DNA from: Phycisphaeraceae bacterium
GTDB taxonomy: Bacteria; Planctomycetota; Phycisphaerae; Phycisphaerales; Phycisphaeraceae
Direction: 5' to 3'
DNA length: 6,329 bases
Assembly: GCA_007119405.1 (NCBI GenBank)
Contig: SKPT01000546.1
Location: 1 to 6,329, forward strand
Part shown: positions 5,921 through 6,329 of the stretch, in pieces
Position numbering within the stretch: the first letter of the stretch is position 1
How the letters are laid out: each line of letters opens with the position of its first letter
Notes under the pieces: generated by a model
Told to the model about the DNA's origin: nothing
Database searches by the model: none
The model's input: the letters and a program-made list of their open reading frames with translations, nothing else
Made by a program: the position numbers and the translations under genes

Positions 5921-5944
5921 GTGGTTTCACCCGCGGCAGGGCTG

Positions 5945-6329
5945 TCAACTCAAATACGCCTTGATCTTCTCCCAGAAGCCGGTGCTTTCGGGCATCACGT
6001 CGCGGTTCTCCGTCTCGGCGAAGTCCCGCAGCAGCTCGCGCTGCTTCTCCGAGAGCCTGGTCGGTATCTCGATCGTCAGCGCCACGATCATGTCGCCGCG
6101 CTGGCCGGTGCGCAGGTTCGGCAGACCCTGGCCGGGCAGGCGCACGAGCTGGCCGTGCTGCGTGCCCGCCTTGACCGTGATCTGCTGCTCACCGTCGCCC
6201 GCGGCGTCAATCGTGGGCACCGTCAGCTTCGCGCCCAGCGCCGCCTGCGTAAAGCTTATGGGCATGCGCAGGATCAGGTGGTCCTACTCGCGCGTACATA
6301 GCTCATGCTCGTGCACACGCACCACCACC
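5945..6329 (-). CDS. dnaJ: DnaJ, C-terminal part; runs off the window and carries an in-frame TAG
   Basis: This is the C-terminal substrate-binding region of the Hsp40 co-chaperone that delivers clients to DnaK and stimulates its ATPase. From the window edge inward the frame reads VVVRVHEHELCTRE, then a TAG at 6284-6286, then DHLILRMPISFTQAALGAKL and on to a normal DnaJ ending (RLPGQGLPNLRTGQRGDMIV, then SEKQRELLRDFAE and FWEKIKAYLS). Both sides of the TAG match DnaJ in the same frame, so no frameshift is involved. The stop replaces the conserved Gly of the xRxGxxL segment, and the Cys three to four residues earlier replaces a usual Phe. Either the gene is damaged or the bases near the end of the assembled sequence are wrong. 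An ATG at 6265 gives a 106-residue open frame but is an internal Met, not a true start. The J-domain and zinc fingers lie outside the window. Confidence 0.85.

Noticed and set aside
5680..5944. CIRCE/HrcA heat-shock operator before grpE
   Set aside because: No TTAGCACTC-N9-GAGTGCTAA or close variant is present in this gap.

Overview
The window is a GC-rich bacterial segment in which all six recognisable genes lie on the minus strand. In transcription order (right to left) they are dnaJ (3' part), grpE, an fmdB-type zinc-ribbon gene, a secreted trypsin-like protease with dockerin repeats and a PEP-CTERM anchor, purA, and uppS. A PEP-CTERM tail combined with dockerin-type repeats in a GC-rich genome with a peptidoglycan-lipid gene suggests a planctomycete, perhaps of the Phycisphaerae type. 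That placement is an inference from gene content, not a sequence match.

Right part (4518-6329): the protein-folding block. DnaJ and GrpE are the co-chaperone and nucleotide-exchange factor of DnaK, and a small FmdB-family Zn-ribbon protein follows. The two gaps in this block (5680-5944 and 4857-5109, about 250-265 bases each) carry no gene. They are unusually rich in stem-loops and short repeats, including a double palindrome built on CACTGACAA and a run of consecutive stem-loops. The dnaJ reading frame carries an in-frame TAG 44 bases from the window edge, at a position normally held by a conserved glycine.

Middle part (2616-4390): a self-contained transcription unit for a secreted protease. 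It has a clear TTGACA-type promoter, a Shine-Dalgarno sequence, a signal peptide, an intact His-Asp-Ser triad, two calcium-binding dockerin-like repeats, a PEP-CTERM tail and a perfect 24-bp palindrome that probably terminates it. It reads as an independent accessory gene set between housekeeping genes.

Left part (241-2584): purA (IMP to adenylosuccinate, the committed step of AMP synthesis) and uppS (undecaprenyl diphosphate synthase, carrier lipid for peptidoglycan). They are separated by 37 bases, probably co-transcribed, and preceded by an extended -10 promoter and a leader hairpin. Bases 1-240 hold no supported gene; they contain a candidate uppS terminator stem and an imperfect tandem 24-bp repeat in a locally less GC-rich stretch.

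I see no CRISPR array, rRNA, tRNA, transposase or phage gene. No wholly new system is evident. The points most worth a second look are the structured intergenic repeats, the interrupted dnaJ frame and the architecture of the protease.
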